Shown: positions 34,864 to 44,023, counted from the first letter of the stretch. The stretch: 64,000 bases of DNA from Eubacteriales bacterium mix99 (GCA_038396605.1 CP121690.1:248001-312000), one strand, 5' to 3'. The notes: generated by a model from the sequence alone, not told the origin. Program-made: numbers and translations.

Positions 34864-35598
34864 TTGGCAAATCGATATGATGATAAGGTAATGTCTGTAA
34901 CAAAGGCACTATATATATTGGAAGAACTGATTGTTGACCCGGAAGGTTTGGGGCTTATTGATCTGAGCAACAGAGTCTCAATGAACAAAACTACAGTTTA
35001 CAGAATTCTGACTTCTTTAATGGAGAGAGATTTCGTAGAGCAAGACAATATAACCGGTAAATATAAACTTGGCATGAAAATATTAAGCCTTGCCCATACT
35101 TTTTATGATCGGCTTGATTTACGGGGATTGATTCGTCAATTTTTCGATACTTCGAATGAGGAAGAATCCATTGTCGTTGTGAAACCATACTCAAATAATT
35201 GTTCCCTGATAGATGTGATTGGAAACCAGGAAATGATCCGAAATTCAGACATAAATGATTGTCTGAAAAATTATATCTCAATAAAAGAAGTATATTACAC
35301 AAATTATTTGAAATGGAAAAATATTGATACCTTTTATATGGGAGATTTATCCAAACAAGATCAGAAGGAATTACGTCAGAAAATGAGGCTGATAGCCATT
35401 CAAGGTTACGATTATGTGGAGGCCGATTATAATGACTATCCTTCTCTGTGTATCCCCATCTATAATTATGCCAGAGAACTTGCCGCGATGGTTTGTCTTT
35501 TCTCTAAACAACTTCTGGATAAGAATTATTTATCTGAAAAAATATTGGAGTATACGGATAAGGGCAATTTGATTTCAAGAAACCTGGGGCTTCCATAA
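34864..35598 (+). CDS. IclR-family transcriptional regulator
   Basis: 244 residues. The N-terminal winged helix (KALYILEELIVDPEGLGLID, then LSNRVSMNKTTVYRILTSLM) is characteristic of IclR, followed by KYKLGMKILSLA. The C-terminal effector domain is diverged but ends with CIPIYNYARELAAMVCLF. The start is TTG at 34864; ATG 34891 is possible. A TATAAT lies at 34839-34844. It converges on module A (HExxH, HyuA-like, permease, FAD oxidoreductase), whose promoter carries a palindrome suited to an IclR dimer. It is the likely repressor of that module. Confidence 0.88.
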   Translation: MANRYDDKVMSVTKALYILEELIVDPEGLGLIDLSNRVSMNKTTVYRILTSLMERDFVEQDNITGKYKLGMKILSLAHTFYDRLDLRGLIRQFFDTSNEEESIVVVKPYSNNCSLIDVIGNQEMIRNSDINDCLKNYISIKEVYYTNYLKWKNIDTFYMGDLSKQDQKELRQKMRLIAIQGYDYVEADYNDYPSLCIPIYNYARELAAMVCLFSKQLLDKNYLSEKILEYTDKGNLISRNLGLP

Positions 35599-35612
35599 AA
35601 ACAAATTGCCCT
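35561..35612. repeat. 11-bp inverted repeat spanning the IclR gene end
   Basis: AGGGCAATTTG (35561-35571, inside the coding end) pairs with CAAATTGCCCT (35602-35612), followed by ATCTTT. It probably serves as terminator for the convergent IclR gene, overlapping its last codons. Confidence 0.55.
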
Positions 35613-35626
35613 ATCTTTAGTCATCT

Positions 35627-36172
35627 TTAATCAATATTGGAAAAATATGCATTCTCCAAATTCGCCGCACTAATGGCAGTATTATTCAGGGTTTGGGCAA
35701 ATGCATCCGCTGCTATCTCGGATGCAGCAAGAACAGGTCGCCCAATTCGGAACAAACCAAAATATACTACTGGGACTTTGAATTTTTTGGATGTCAGTCC
35801 CCAACGTGAGACTTCAAAATGATGGAACAATTCATGAGTGAGGATTAAGTTTTCAACCACACCCTTATCATAGCTTTTCGCTATGATTTCAATACTTTTT
35901 TCATTCAGGACAATGTTCTTTTTCTTTGCGTGGTATTCTGCAAACTTAACATAATCCGCATTCACATCATCATGCACATCAAAAGTAATGGAAACCTGTT
36001 CCTGATGTGCGATATAAAAGGGATCCCGGCTTCCGAATTCATTATAAATCCTGGAGGCGTTGTTTTCACCTATGTTTTTTGCTTCCGCAAAAACCAATTC
36101 CCTTTTCTGTTGATCCAGCAATTTCGAATAGGGGTATTGGTTAAATCTCTCAAGATCTTCGTTCATCGGCAT
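35627..36172 (-). CDS. HExxH protein of module A, M78/ImmA-like
   Basis: 181 residues, no signal peptide or membrane helix. A zinc-binding-type motif HELFH (His113, Glu114, His117) is followed 35 residues later by SEIAADAFAQT (Glu152). This is the HExxH...ExxAxxFA arrangement of ImmA/IrrE (M78) peptidases, but overall similarity is low and the family could not be named. A distant paralogue with identical spacing occurs at 45609-46319. It is the last gene of module A, ten bases after the HyuA-like gene, with GAGGG eight bases before the ATG. It may cleave a regulator or module enzyme (inference). A metal-binding non-protease is the alternative. Confidence 0.65.
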   Translation of the reverse strand: MPMNEDLERFNQYPYSKLLDQQKRELVFAEAKNIGENNASRIYNEFGSRDPFYIAHQEQVSITFDVHDDVNADYVKFAEYHAKKKNIVLNEKSIEIIAKSYDKGVVENLILTHELFHHFEVSRWGLTSKKFKVPVVYFGLFRIGRPVLAASEIAADAFAQTLNNTAISAANLENAYFSNID

Positions 36173-36182
36173 GATGATTCCC

Positions 36183-38330
36183 TCATCGCTTTCTGGTAAT
36201 CAAGATATAGTCCTCATTTTCATTCAACTCCGACAGCTCAACATCAATCAGCGACGTTACCTGCTCTATGTTCTCCAGACCGGACAAGTCCGAAACCTTC
36301 GCATTGACAATCAGATGGATCTCCGGCATGGTTTTGCCGGCCTCATCAAATTTCGTATCGCTTTCAATGCAGTTGATGAGCCCACTCTTATCCTTTTTCC
36401 CTAGGATATGGTAATTTGCATTTTCTATATTCAGTTTTATGACACCATTTCTATCAATCAGGCACAGCAGGCGGGACTTCTTTTTAAAGAAAAAAAGTTT
36501 GGGCTTGGTGGTGTAAGTTACTTCAAAAAGAGAATAGATGCCGTTTTCACTTACCTTGGAAACAGACAAATCTGAAAAATTGTCAAAGGATTTGTCTACA
36601 ATTTTTTGGATCTCCTCATCACTCAGTTTCTTCCCTGCTTTTTTCTGCGCGCTTAATTCTGTTGTTCCAACCGCTGTTGCCTTAACCACGTTTTTAGTGG
36701 CATCAATATCAATGGTAACTTCAATGGAGCCTGGAGAGGCACCGGATTCCATCGCTCTTTGCGCAGCATCTTTCCGGATTTCGAGAATATCATTTTGAGT
36801 CGGATTCACGATGGTTCGCTCCACCGAGTCTCTTACCATGGCAAGCGCGGCGCCAATGGTTGCGATGATAGGTGCATTATCTGCAATCTTGTATTTTAAT
36901 CCCATACTTTTGGCAAGTGCCGGCACAACAACACTCGCACCGCCGCCGCCACCATTTAGCTCTAAGTAATTCCGCGACAGGTTATATTGTTTTATAAACT
37001 CTTCCACTGCGGGTCTTACTTTCGAGACTGCGATTGCCATGATCTCCTCCTCTACTTTCTTTCCGCTTCTGTTAAAATAGCTTTCCAGAATTTCGGTTAT
37101 GCGGGCGACCACATCGTCCTGTGCTTTTGCATAGTCCTCCGCATCGATTAAGCCAAGAATGTTTGCAATACATGTTAAAGTAACCGCAAACTTCTTCCCT
37201 TCACTGTTTTCGATTGCCAGATAATTATCTGTATAATCCGCTGCTATTCTTACACTGGTAACGTGCGCATCCTTTAAATCCTTTAGATCAGCAAAGCAGG
37301 CATATTCAAGCCCCGCAATATGTGCACTTCTCGGCCCTACATCCTTAATCACCTTATCCGTGCATCGTATCATACTTCCGCCGGCAATGCCAACCGTATG
37401 AATATCCAATGAATTGACATAAGTCTTATGACCGCCAATTGTGGCATATTTGGTGATCACTTTGCCGTTCTGAATAGCAGAGATATCAGTGGACGTTCCT
37501 CCCACTTCAAGAAATATGCCATCTGATATTTTTTCATACATCAAAGCACCTGCCACCCCTGCTGCCGGACCGGATAATACCGTTAAAATAGGCCGCTTCT
37601 TGATCTCATCAATCTGCATGACCCCGCCATCCGATCTCATAATCATGAGAGGCGCCTTGATTTCAGCAGTTTTCACCGCATTGCCCGTCATCGTTGCCGT
37701 TTGAACCATTTTTGGCAGAATGGAACCGTTGATTACACTCGTTTTCGTCCTTGCTTTCAGCCCATACAATTTGGAAAGCTCATGTGTTGCAGTTGCCAAC
37801 AGACCTCTTTCCCTTACAAGACCTGCAACGTTCTTTTCATTATCCGGGTTATCAACAGAAAACGCTTCACTGATAACCGCGACTTCAACTCCTTCGTCTT
37901 TGAATCGGTCAACGATCCCATTTACCCTGTCCGTAAAATCCCCGGAAGAAGTATCGATAAACTCATATTCCGTGTTGATCTCTTTCCCATCTTCCAACGG
38001 TACATTGCCAAGCCGTGTATCATTTTTGATTTTGGAAACCCCGATTCCTGAGCCCATTCCAATGATTCCTATTTTGGCCACATCACCTTCCAGCAAAGCA
38101 TTTGTAGCCTGTGTTGTCCCGTGCGCAATAAAGACAACATCGCTGGGCTGATAACCAATTTCCTCCAGCAGAAGGTTTAATATTTTGATTACTCCACTGG
38201 CAACGCCTTCCCTTGCATTATGCGTCGTCGGAAGTTTATTCTGTGCAATTATCTCATAGGTATCATTATCAAGGGCAACAGCATCGGTAAAAGTCCCCCC
38301 AACATCGATGCCAATTCTTATTTTTCTCAT
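36183..38330 (-). CDS. HyuA-like hydantoinase/oxoprolinase family protein (module A)
   Basis: 715 residues with the ASKHA-type ATP-binding folds of HyuA: N-terminal GIDVGGTFTDAV, HGTTQATNALLEG, central MRSDGG, LSGPAAGVAG, VGGTSTDIS, and C-terminal LNGGGGGASVVVPALAKSMG. HyuA proteins use ATP to open lactam or hydantoin rings, normally with a HyuB subunit. No HyuB gene exists in this window. A C-terminal region of about 200 residues (from DILEIRKDAAQRAMESG) is shared with the module B paralogue and seems not to belong to canonical HyuA. It is co-oriented with a permease and FAD oxidoreductase upstream. The substrate is unknown. Confidence 0.85.
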   Translation of the reverse strand: MRKIRIGIDVGGTFTDAVALDNDTYEIIAQNKLPTTHNAREGVASGVIKILNLLLEEIGYQPSDVVFIAHGTTQATNALLEGDVAKIGIIGMGSGIGVSKIKNDTRLGNVPLEDGKEINTEYEFIDTSSGDFTDRVNGIVDRFKDEGVEVAVISEAFSVDNPDNEKNVAGLVRERGLLATATHELSKLYGLKARTKTSVINGSILPKMVQTATMTGNAVKTAEIKAPLMIMRSDGGVMQIDEIKKRPILTVLSGPAAGVAGALMYEKISDGIFLEVGGTSTDISAIQNGKVITKYATIGGHKTYVNSLDIHTVGIAGGSMIRCTDKVIKDVGPRSAHIAGLEYACFADLKDLKDAHVTSVRIAADYTDNYLAIENSEGKKFAVTLTCIANILGLIDAEDYAKAQDDVVARITEILESYFNRSGKKVEEEIMAIAVSKVRPAVEEFIKQYNLSRNYLELNGGGGGASVVVPALAKSMGLKYKIADNAPIIATIGAALAMVRDSVERTIVNPTQNDILEIRKDAAQRAMESGASPGSIEVTIDIDATKNVVKATAVGTTELSAQKKAGKKLSDEEIQKIVDKSFDNFSDLSVSKVSENGIYSLFEVTYTTKPKLFFFKKKSRLLCLIDRNGVIKLNIENANYHILGKKDKSGLINCIESDTKFDEAGKTMPEIHLIVNAKVSDLSGLENIEQVTSLIDVELSELNENEDYILITRKR

Positions 38331-38356
38331 CCAGCTTCCAGCTCCTTGCAGTATAT

Positions 38357-39640
38357 TTACATAAACACGATAACGCCAACAATGACACCCATTAAGACGA
38401 CAAGGGCATCCACCAGGAAGGTACCGCGTGTGTACTTCCCGACCTTAAGCTGCAGATAGCCGCACGCCCAGGTAACCTGCGATGCTGTTGGGTCATTCAC
38501 TCCTACATAGTAATCATACAACCAGGCCAGACAAATAATCAGGCCAATTGGCAAAGCCGTATTTAATAAGATTCCGATTAATGCAGCTCCCAATCCCCAG
38601 GGATTCAGCGGACCACGATACATGGTAAGAAATGGACCAATGAGACCGAAGACCAGAATGATTGGCAACGCTTTGGTGGGGACTATGCCGGTCAACATTT
38701 TCTGCATGGGTGCCAGCAACGCTTCCTGTTTCGCAGCTGCCAATACCATGCCAATGCCCATCATGATCAGAATGGTCACCGCGACGTTTGCAAATCCGTC
38801 AAAGGAAGAACGATTGATTAAATCAAGGGAACCTTTAAATTTCTTCTTCCATCCCGTAGAAAGAATCGCGTAAATAATGCCGGCAATCAGAGCAGCATTC
38901 ACATTCCAATCGAACAAGAATACCGTGATCAACGGTATGATTGGAGCAATCACTGCATAAAGAGGAACATCGTCCTTGTCTTCCTTTTTCTTCTTCGGGT
39001 TTTTCGCAGCCCATGAAAACACCGGCCCGCTTACCTTAATTCCAACAATGATAAAGACGATGCTGACAATGATTGCGATAATTGCCAAAAAAACTGCCGT
39101 TTGTTTTATAAGAGGGTCCGTTGCATCCAGACCTGCCAGGCCGCCGATAAAGGCCCACCTGGATACATTAAAGAAATATCCCAATTGTGTGGAAGCCAGC
39201 ATCACAAAAGCAGCTATTACCTTAGGCACTCCAACGGATAGCATAATTGGAAAAACAATAATGCCAAGCATAATTTTTGCACCGACTCCATTTAAGCCGA
39301 CAAAGCAAAATCCGCAGGCGAAAAAGCAAAGAATAGCTATGAAATACGGATTGTCGCCGCCTAATTCAGCGGCAGTCCGAATGAGCTTTTCCGCAATTCC
39401 AGTCTTTTTTATGATTTCTCCCAAAACAGCTGCCACAAGGGTGGAGAATATCGCCTCTGACATTCCGCTTAGTCCAGTACCTACCACATCATTGATGATT
39501 GTTTTAAATGGAAGCCCAACGGCGCAGCAAAGCAATACGGCCATTAAAGGAAGAGCGACAACGGCATTAATTTTATCCGATACCATCAGCCCAACAATCA
39601 CAATAAATATAGCAAGGATTAAGATAATCTGTAAAGTCAT
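38357..39640 (-). CDS. Multispanning organic-anion permease (module A)
   Basis: 427 residues, about 11-12 hydrophobic helices, with an internal hydrophilic loop rich in Lys and Asp (KNPKKKKEDKDD). It has the look of the ion-transporter superfamily (GntP/DcuC/CitMHS-like), for example GGDNPYFIAILCFFACGFCF and MYRGPLNPWGLGAALIG. It likely imports an organic anion with a cation. A counterpart with the same GxNPxGxG-like re-entrant motif (FFRGPTNLVGCG) is encoded in module B. It lies between the FAD oxidoreductase and HyuA-like genes. Confidence 0.8.
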   Translation of the reverse strand: MTLQIILILAIFIVIVGLMVSDKINAVVALPLMAVLLCCAVGLPFKTIINDVVGTGLSGMSEAIFSTLVAAVLGEIIKKTGIAEKLIRTAAELGGDNPYFIAILCFFACGFCFVGLNGVGAKIMLGIIVFPIMLSVGVPKVIAAFVMLASTQLGYFFNVSRWAFIGGLAGLDATDPLIKQTAVFLAIIAIIVSIVFIIVGIKVSGPVFSWAAKNPKKKKEDKDDVPLYAVIAPIIPLITVFLFDWNVNAALIAGIIYAILSTGWKKKFKGSLDLINRSSFDGFANVAVTILIMMGIGMVLAAAKQEALLAPMQKMLTGIVPTKALPIILVFGLIGPFLTMYRGPLNPWGLGAALIGILLNTALPIGLIICLAWLYDYYVGVNDPTASQVTWACGYLQLKVGKYTRGTFLVDALVVLMGVIVGVIVFM

Positions 39641-39661
39641 GATTCCGATTCCTGCTCCTCT

Positions 39662-41008
39662 CTAGTTGTAATTCAACACTTGCCCGTTATGAATAAGTGT
39701 TTCCTGTAATTTAGGAATACAAACATCTTTCGGATTTACTTCGTCTGCCACTGCCAGACCCGCTGCGGTTCCTGCAGCTTCACCCATGGCAAATACAGAC
39801 GGCATAATCCGGATTGCGCCAAGTGCTTCATGAGTCGCTGAGACACACTTTCCAGCCACAAGCAAATTGTCTATCTTTTGAGGCAATAGAATCCTGTAGG
39901 GAACCCTGTAAACATCAGCAACATTCGTATTCTCTTTTTTATAGCTTGTACCTGTCAGGGCACCTTTGGAAGGATGCAAATCAACGGGATAGCTACACAA
40001 TGAGATCGTATCATTATATTCAGTATTTTTAATCAGATCATTTTCTGTCAGCGTATATAAACCCTGGATTCTTCGGGACTCCCTTATTCCCACAATGGAG
40101 CCGGTCTGCGCAATTCTCGCGTTTTCCAGCCCCGGCAATCTTTTAAGGAAATCCATTAGGAACTGAACTTGTTTCATCCCTTCCAGATAAGCCTGATTCA
40201 TACTTTGCTGATCCGTTGGATCATAGCCTTGAAGTCGGGTGGTGTTCAGTCTCCACTCTCCTGACTTCACCATATGATATAATCCTATTTTGTTACGATT
40301 GATTTGAAATTCTCCATTTTCTCTGGCTTCTTCGATGATATCATGATAGGGTAAATATTTTGTTTCTTCCTTTTGGTTCAGGAATCTTACGATCTTGTCA
40401 TCGTCGGCATTATAAATCCAAAAAAACAATGTCATGGGCTGCAATTCATTCTCAACATCAGCAATAACACATGGAACCCCTGACTTACAGCTCAGCAGTG
40501 CATCTCCGGTAGCGTCTATAAAAACTTTTGCCGAATAGTTCACATAACGATTTCCATCATAAGCTTTTAATTCTTTAATGGTATTGTTTTCCACAGCCAC
40601 ATCGGTCAAAACAGTATTCAGATGAACTGTCACACCTGCTTCAGCAAGCAGCTCAGTTAAAACCATCTTTAAACATTCCGGCTCAAACGGAGTTACGTTG
40701 TTATGCCTTAATTTAATCCAGCAACCATATTCACTCACCATTCCGGTCTTTGAGGGATGTATCGCTCCCCCTCTCTTCTCCATCCTGCGAACAATTTCAT
40801 CAAAAATGCCCTTTATAATCTGATGTTTCCCTTTTGGATCAAAACATGTCATAAACGGTCCTACCAGGCCATTGGTCGCAGTACCTCCCACAACACCTGT
40901 CTTCTCTATCAACAATGTTTCAGCCCCGGATCTTGCAGAAGCAATCGCTGCCACAACACCTGCACAACCGCCTCCGACAATCACAACATCACCCGAAAAC
41001 CTGTCCAT
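39662..41008 (-). CDS. FAD-dependent oxidoreductase (FAD_oxidored family)
   Basis: 448 residues. N-terminal dinucleotide-binding motif VVIVGGGCAGVVAAIASARSG is followed by LIEKTGVVGGTATNGLVGPF, typical of the FAD_oxidored (PF12831-like) family. AKVFIDATGDALL and the C-terminal MPSVFAMGEAAGTAAGLA also match. These enzymes oxidise or reduce small organic acids or act with sugar-acid pathways; substrate unknown. It is the first gene of module A, with AAGGAGG about ten bases before the ATG and a promoter/operator upstream. Confidence 0.87.
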   Translation of the reverse strand: MDRFSGDVVIVGGGCAGVVAAIASARSGAETLLIEKTGVVGGTATNGLVGPFMTCFDPKGKHQIIKGIFDEIVRRMEKRGGAIHPSKTGMVSEYGCWIKLRHNNVTPFEPECLKMVLTELLAEAGVTVHLNTVLTDVAVENNTIKELKAYDGNRYVNYSAKVFIDATGDALLSCKSGVPCVIADVENELQPMTLFFWIYNADDDKIVRFLNQKEETKYLPYHDIIEEARENGEFQINRNKIGLYHMVKSGEWRLNTTRLQGYDPTDQQSMNQAYLEGMKQVQFLMDFLKRLPGLENARIAQTGSIVGIRESRRIQGLYTLTENDLIKNTEYNDTISLCSYPVDLHPSKGALTGTSYKKENTNVADVYRVPYRILLPQKIDNLLVAGKCVSATHEALGAIRIMPSVFAMGEAAGTAAGLAVADEVNPKDVCIPKLQETLIHNGQVLNYN

Positions 41009-41048
41009 CCTTTACCAGCCTCCTTTATCCGAATATCCCGAAATCTAG

Positions 41049-41094
41049 TTTCGTATTACGAAATTACTATATAACAAAAATCAATTTCTGTCAA
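41049..41094 (-). promoter_or_regulatory. Module A promoter with palindromic operator
   Basis: Minus-strand TTGACA (41089-41094) and TATAGT (41066-41071) are 17 bp apart. Immediately downstream, where transcription would start, is the palindrome TTTCGTA-T-TACGAAA (41049-41063). The position fits repression by the IclR regulator encoded at the far end of the module. Confidence 0.7.
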
Positions 41095-41307
41095 TATGTA
41101 ACATAAAATAATTTTAAAAGTTGTGTTGTAATGACCGGTTGTCGAATTTCTAAAGACGAAAAAGGTAATGAATGACTCCAAAATGGGTTAAAAAAAATAT
41201 GACTGACGTTGCAAAGGACAATTATGGCAGCAGCCTGAGGCCAGGAACATCTGGATGACCTCAAAATGCCGCCTTTTAAATTGGCACAAAAATTCCGATC
41301 AGATAGT

Positions 41308-42423
41308 TCAGATGGTCTCTATATCTGTAATCGATGAAGCGTCAAAATAATCATTTATATCAACATGCTGCTCTTTGGCAATTTTCTGCATTTCCTGGAA
41401 AGTTTTTTTGTTTACCGGGATACCGATTTTCTTTTTCTTCTGTTCCTCTTCCAGCTCCTTTTCGCCATGGATAAAGATTCTGTCTTCCCCCGTTGCCTTG
41501 GGCGAATTCCTAATTTCACGAAGGTAATCCGAGAAACGACTCCTGATCTCCTTCTTTCCCCCAAAAATGCCGTAATCTACTGCCCAGAAACAATGTGAAA
41601 TCCCTGAATAGGAACCCGAACTGGAAATATGGTTGGCAGTAGGCCCACCGGATAATATGCCCGTACACAGTTCACAAATCAGCGCAAGGCCATATCCTTT
41701 ATAGCCTGAGTGCAATTCGCCTTCCCCACCCAGAGGCAGGATCCCTCCGCCTATTCGGTGAATGATATTATACAGCACCCTTTTGGGATCATTGCTTCCC
41801 GTTCCGTCTTCATCCAGTACCCACCCGTCAGGAAGCGGACGCTCCGTTTTATTGTAAACTTCCAGCTTACCACGGGGAACCACCGTTGTCGCCGCATCAA
41901 AAAGGAAAGGGATTGGGTCAGCCGGCATTGCCAGTGAGATCGGGTCCGTCCCCAGCATTGGTTGTTTGCCAAAGGTGGGAAGCATGATAGCCTCCGTATT
42001 CGTCATGCAGATACCTATCATGTCTTCCTCAACGGCCATTTTGGCATAATAACCTGCAATACCAAAGTGGTTGGAATTGCACACCTGTATCATTCCAATG
42101 CCGTTCTTATGAGCTTTTTTTATTGCCAGCTGCATACCATGTACTCCGGACAACTGGCCCATGGCTCTGTCCGCATCGATTACAGCAGACACCGGTGTTT
42201 CATGAATGACTTTCGGTACGGCATGGATAGAGACCATCCCTCTGCCAATTTCCCGGTCATATCTGACCAATCGCTGCACCCCGTGCGATTCGATCCCATA
42301 AAGATCTGCCCGCAAAAGTACATCTGTAATAACATGACTCTGCTCATTTGTAAATCCATAGCTTGTAAAAATTTCTTCACAGAATGTAATCATTTTATCA
42401 TATGGTAATGTTATGTAGTCCAC
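41308..42423 (-). CDS. Malate/L-lactate dehydrogenase-type (Ldh2) oxidoreductase
   Basis: About 371 residues from a GTG at 42423, chosen because AGGAGG lies seven bases before it; the longer frame to 42492 runs through the promoter region. Family motifs are RADLYGIESHGVQRL, SNHFGIAGYYA, TDPISLAMP and SGYKGYGLALICELCTGIL. Ldh2/AllD/YlbC enzymes reduce or oxidise 2-keto acids with NAD(P)H. A Lys/Glu-rich insertion (EKELEEEQKKKKIG) precedes the C-terminus. It sits upstream of module A on the same strand but is separated by 299 bp and the module promoter, so it is a separate transcript. Confidence 0.87.
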   Translation of the reverse strand: MDYITLPYDKMITFCEEIFTSYGFTNEQSHVITDVLLRADLYGIESHGVQRLVRYDREIGRGMVSIHAVPKVIHETPVSAVIDADRAMGQLSGVHGMQLAIKKAHKNGIGMIQVCNSNHFGIAGYYAKMAVEEDMIGICMTNTEAIMLPTFGKQPMLGTDPISLAMPADPIPFLFDAATTVVPRGKLEVYNKTERPLPDGWVLDEDGTGSNDPKRVLYNIIHRIGGGILPLGGEGELHSGYKGYGLALICELCTGILSGGPTANHISSSGSYSGISHCFWAVDYGIFGGKKEIRSRFSDYLREIRNSPKATGEDRIFIHGEKELEEEQKKKKIGIPVNKKTFQEMQKIAKEQHVDINDYFDASSITDIETI

Positions 42424-42445
42424 TATATTGCCTCCTCTTCCTATC

Positions 42446-42465
42446 ATCACAGCTATCTGTGTGAT
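42446..42465. promoter_or_regulatory. Inverted repeat before the Ldh2 gene
   Basis: CACAG-ctat-CTGTG (42448-42461) is enclosed in ATCACA...TGTGAT (42446-42465), 23 bp upstream of the start codon. It may be an operator; the regulator is not known. Confidence 0.35.
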
Positions 42466-42555
42466 AGAGACAGCTGTATCATTCAATAGCAAATCTGTGG
42501 TTTATCCAATGCTTATACATTCCTATAAATTGTAACGATGGATCGCGACAGCATC

Positions 42556-43008
42556 CTAATCATCGTCGTCATCAAAGTCTTCCTCGTACTCCTCTTCGTA
42601 TTCATCATAATATTGTTCGGGTGCCTCTCCTTTTGAGCGGATCACCTCCGGCTTTTTTGTTTCTTCCTCCAGTATCCTGAGAACTTTACAGTTAAAGGTC
42701 CAATCCTCACCAAAGTCAAACAGATATAGAAACTTTTTGCCTGCCGTCAAGCCGACTTGCTTCAGCTTATAATGGGTGGCCAGTCTGTCAGCAGAGTCTG
42801 CGTTGTCGCTGTAATAAGCATCTCCATTGTCCCATCGTTTATTATTTAAAAAGAACGCATACAAATGATCATTATCGAATTCGAATGCATCAAGAACAGC
42901 CTGAGCAAAACAATCCAATGTTGCGTTTGAGGATATCTTAATATGCCGGTAACAACCAGTACCGAGCGAAACGCTGATGACGTAGCTAACCTCTTTTTCC
43001 CTTTTCAT
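42556..43008 (-). CDS. PRiA4b ORF-3-like protein with acidic tail
   Basis: 150 residues. Similar to the plasmid pRiA4b ORF-3 family: YVISVSLGTGCYRHIKISSN, then LDAFEFDNDHLYAFFLNNKR and FLYLFDFGEDWTFNCKVL. The function of the family is unknown. The last 20 residues are almost all Asp, Glu and Tyr. GGGGAG precedes the ATG. It is monocistronic, with its own promoter and a strong dyad upstream, and is not obviously tied to the flanking catabolic modules. Confidence 0.85.
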   Translation of the reverse strand: MKREKEVSYVISVSLGTGCYRHIKISSNATLDCFAQAVLDAFEFDNDHLYAFFLNNKRWDNGDAYYSDNADSADRLATHYKLKQVGLTAGKKFLYLFDFGEDWTFNCKVLRILEEETKKPEVIRSKGEAPEQYYDEYEEEYEEDFDDDDD

Positions 43009-43058
43009 ATCTGAACTCCCCTTTTCATTCTTCTAAATTTCAGAGTGCCGGATTCCTC

Positions 43059-43111
43059 ACACTTTTCTTATTCCACTTCCGGAATATAAAAGTGTAAATA
43101 TATTCTATCAA
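43059..43111 (-). promoter_or_regulatory. Promoter and long dyad before the PRiA4-like gene
   Basis: TTGATA (43106-43111) and TATATT (43083-43088) on the minus strand have 17-bp spacing. The -10 is embedded in an imperfect dyad of about 15-bp arms, ACACTTTTCTTATTCC (43059-43074) and GGAATATAAAAGTGT (43081-43095). It could be an operator or an RNA hairpin at the transcript start. Confidence 0.5.
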
Positions 43112-43132
43112 ATTTCAGCGGTTTTGTCTCAG

Positions 43133-43170
43133 AAAAAAGCATTGGCCTCTCCCTTAAGGTGAGGCCAATG
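43133..43170 (-). terminator. Terminator of the module B operon
   Basis: CATTGGCCTC and GAGGCCAATG (43140-43149, 43161-43170) form a perfect 10-bp stem with an 11-nt loop. On the minus strand it is followed by CTTTTTTCT. It lies 74 bp after the SDR stop and closes the operon. Confidence 0.85.
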
Positions 43171-43243
43171 TTGCTGCAAAGCAACCAATGCTATTGCAAA
43201 ATGAACATGTGAGTAAAACTATATTTTCAGCTCGCCTGAAATT

Positions 43244-44023
43244 TTACTCGGGTTGCCTGCCAATATAAGCGAGAATCCCGCCATCGACATAAAGAATATG
43301 ACCGTTGACAAAATCAGAGGCTGGCGAGGAAAGAAAGACAGCGGGGCCCACCAGGTCCTGTGGCGTACCCCAACGCGCCGCCGGAGTCCTGGAGATAATA
43401 AAGCTGTTGAAAGGATGTCCATCGGTACGCAGGGGAGCAGTCTGGGGCGTAGCAATATAACCCGGACCGATACCATTGCACTGAATGTTGTATTTACCGT
43501 ATTCTGAAGCAATGTTTTTGGTAAGCATTTTAAGGCCACCTTTGCCCGCCGCATACGCCGAAACGGTTTCCCGACCGAGTTCGCTCATCATCGAACAAAT
43601 GTTAATGATTTTACCGCCTCCCTTTTTGATCATAGCAGGAAGGACCGCCTTGGAGACAATGAATGGCGCATTCAGGTTCACGTCGACAACCTGTCGGAAT
43701 TCGGCTGCTGTCATATCACACATGGGGATTCGCTTAATGATTCCTGCGTTATTAAAAAGAATATCAATGATACCGACATCCTTCTCTATCTGCGATACCA
43801 TATCATTTACCTGCTCTTCGCTGGTCACATCACATACATATCCATGTACATCAATACCAGCTTGCCGGTATGCCTCGAGCCCTTTATCCACCCGATCCTG
43901 CCGGATATCGTTGAATACCAGCTTTGCACCCGCTTTTGCCAAACCGCTTGCGATTGCAAACCCGATTCCGTACGACCCTCCTGTCACCAAAGCTACTTTG
44001 CCATCCAATCGGAATGCATCCAT
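43244..44023 (-). CDS. kduD: SDR-family dehydrogenase, KduD/gluconate 5-dehydrogenase-like
   Basis: About 259 residues. Short-chain dehydrogenase with cofactor motif TGGSYGIGFAIA, NNAG, and catalytic Tyr/Lys in VSAYAAGKGGL. It is similar to 2-deoxy-D-gluconate 3-dehydrogenase KduD, which reduces 2,5-diketo-3-deoxygluconate to 2-keto-3-deoxygluconate. Placement directly after KduI supports that role over gluconate 5-dehydrogenase. ATG 44023 has GGGGAG about eight bases upstream; the longer frame is not supported. It is the last gene of module B before the terminator. Confidence 0.85.
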   Translation of the reverse strand: MDAFRLDGKVALVTGGSYGIGFAIASGLAKAGAKLVFNDIRQDRVDKGLEAYRQAGIDVHGYVCDVTSEEQVNDMVSQIEKDVGIIDILFNNAGIIKRIPMCDMTAAEFRQVVDVNLNAPFIVSKAVLPAMIKKGGGKIINICSMMSELGRETVSAYAAGKGGLKMLTKNIASEYGKYNIQCNGIGPGYIATPQTAPLRTDGHPFNSFIISRTPAARWGTPQDLVGPAVFLSSPASDFVNGHILYVDGGILAYIGRQPE

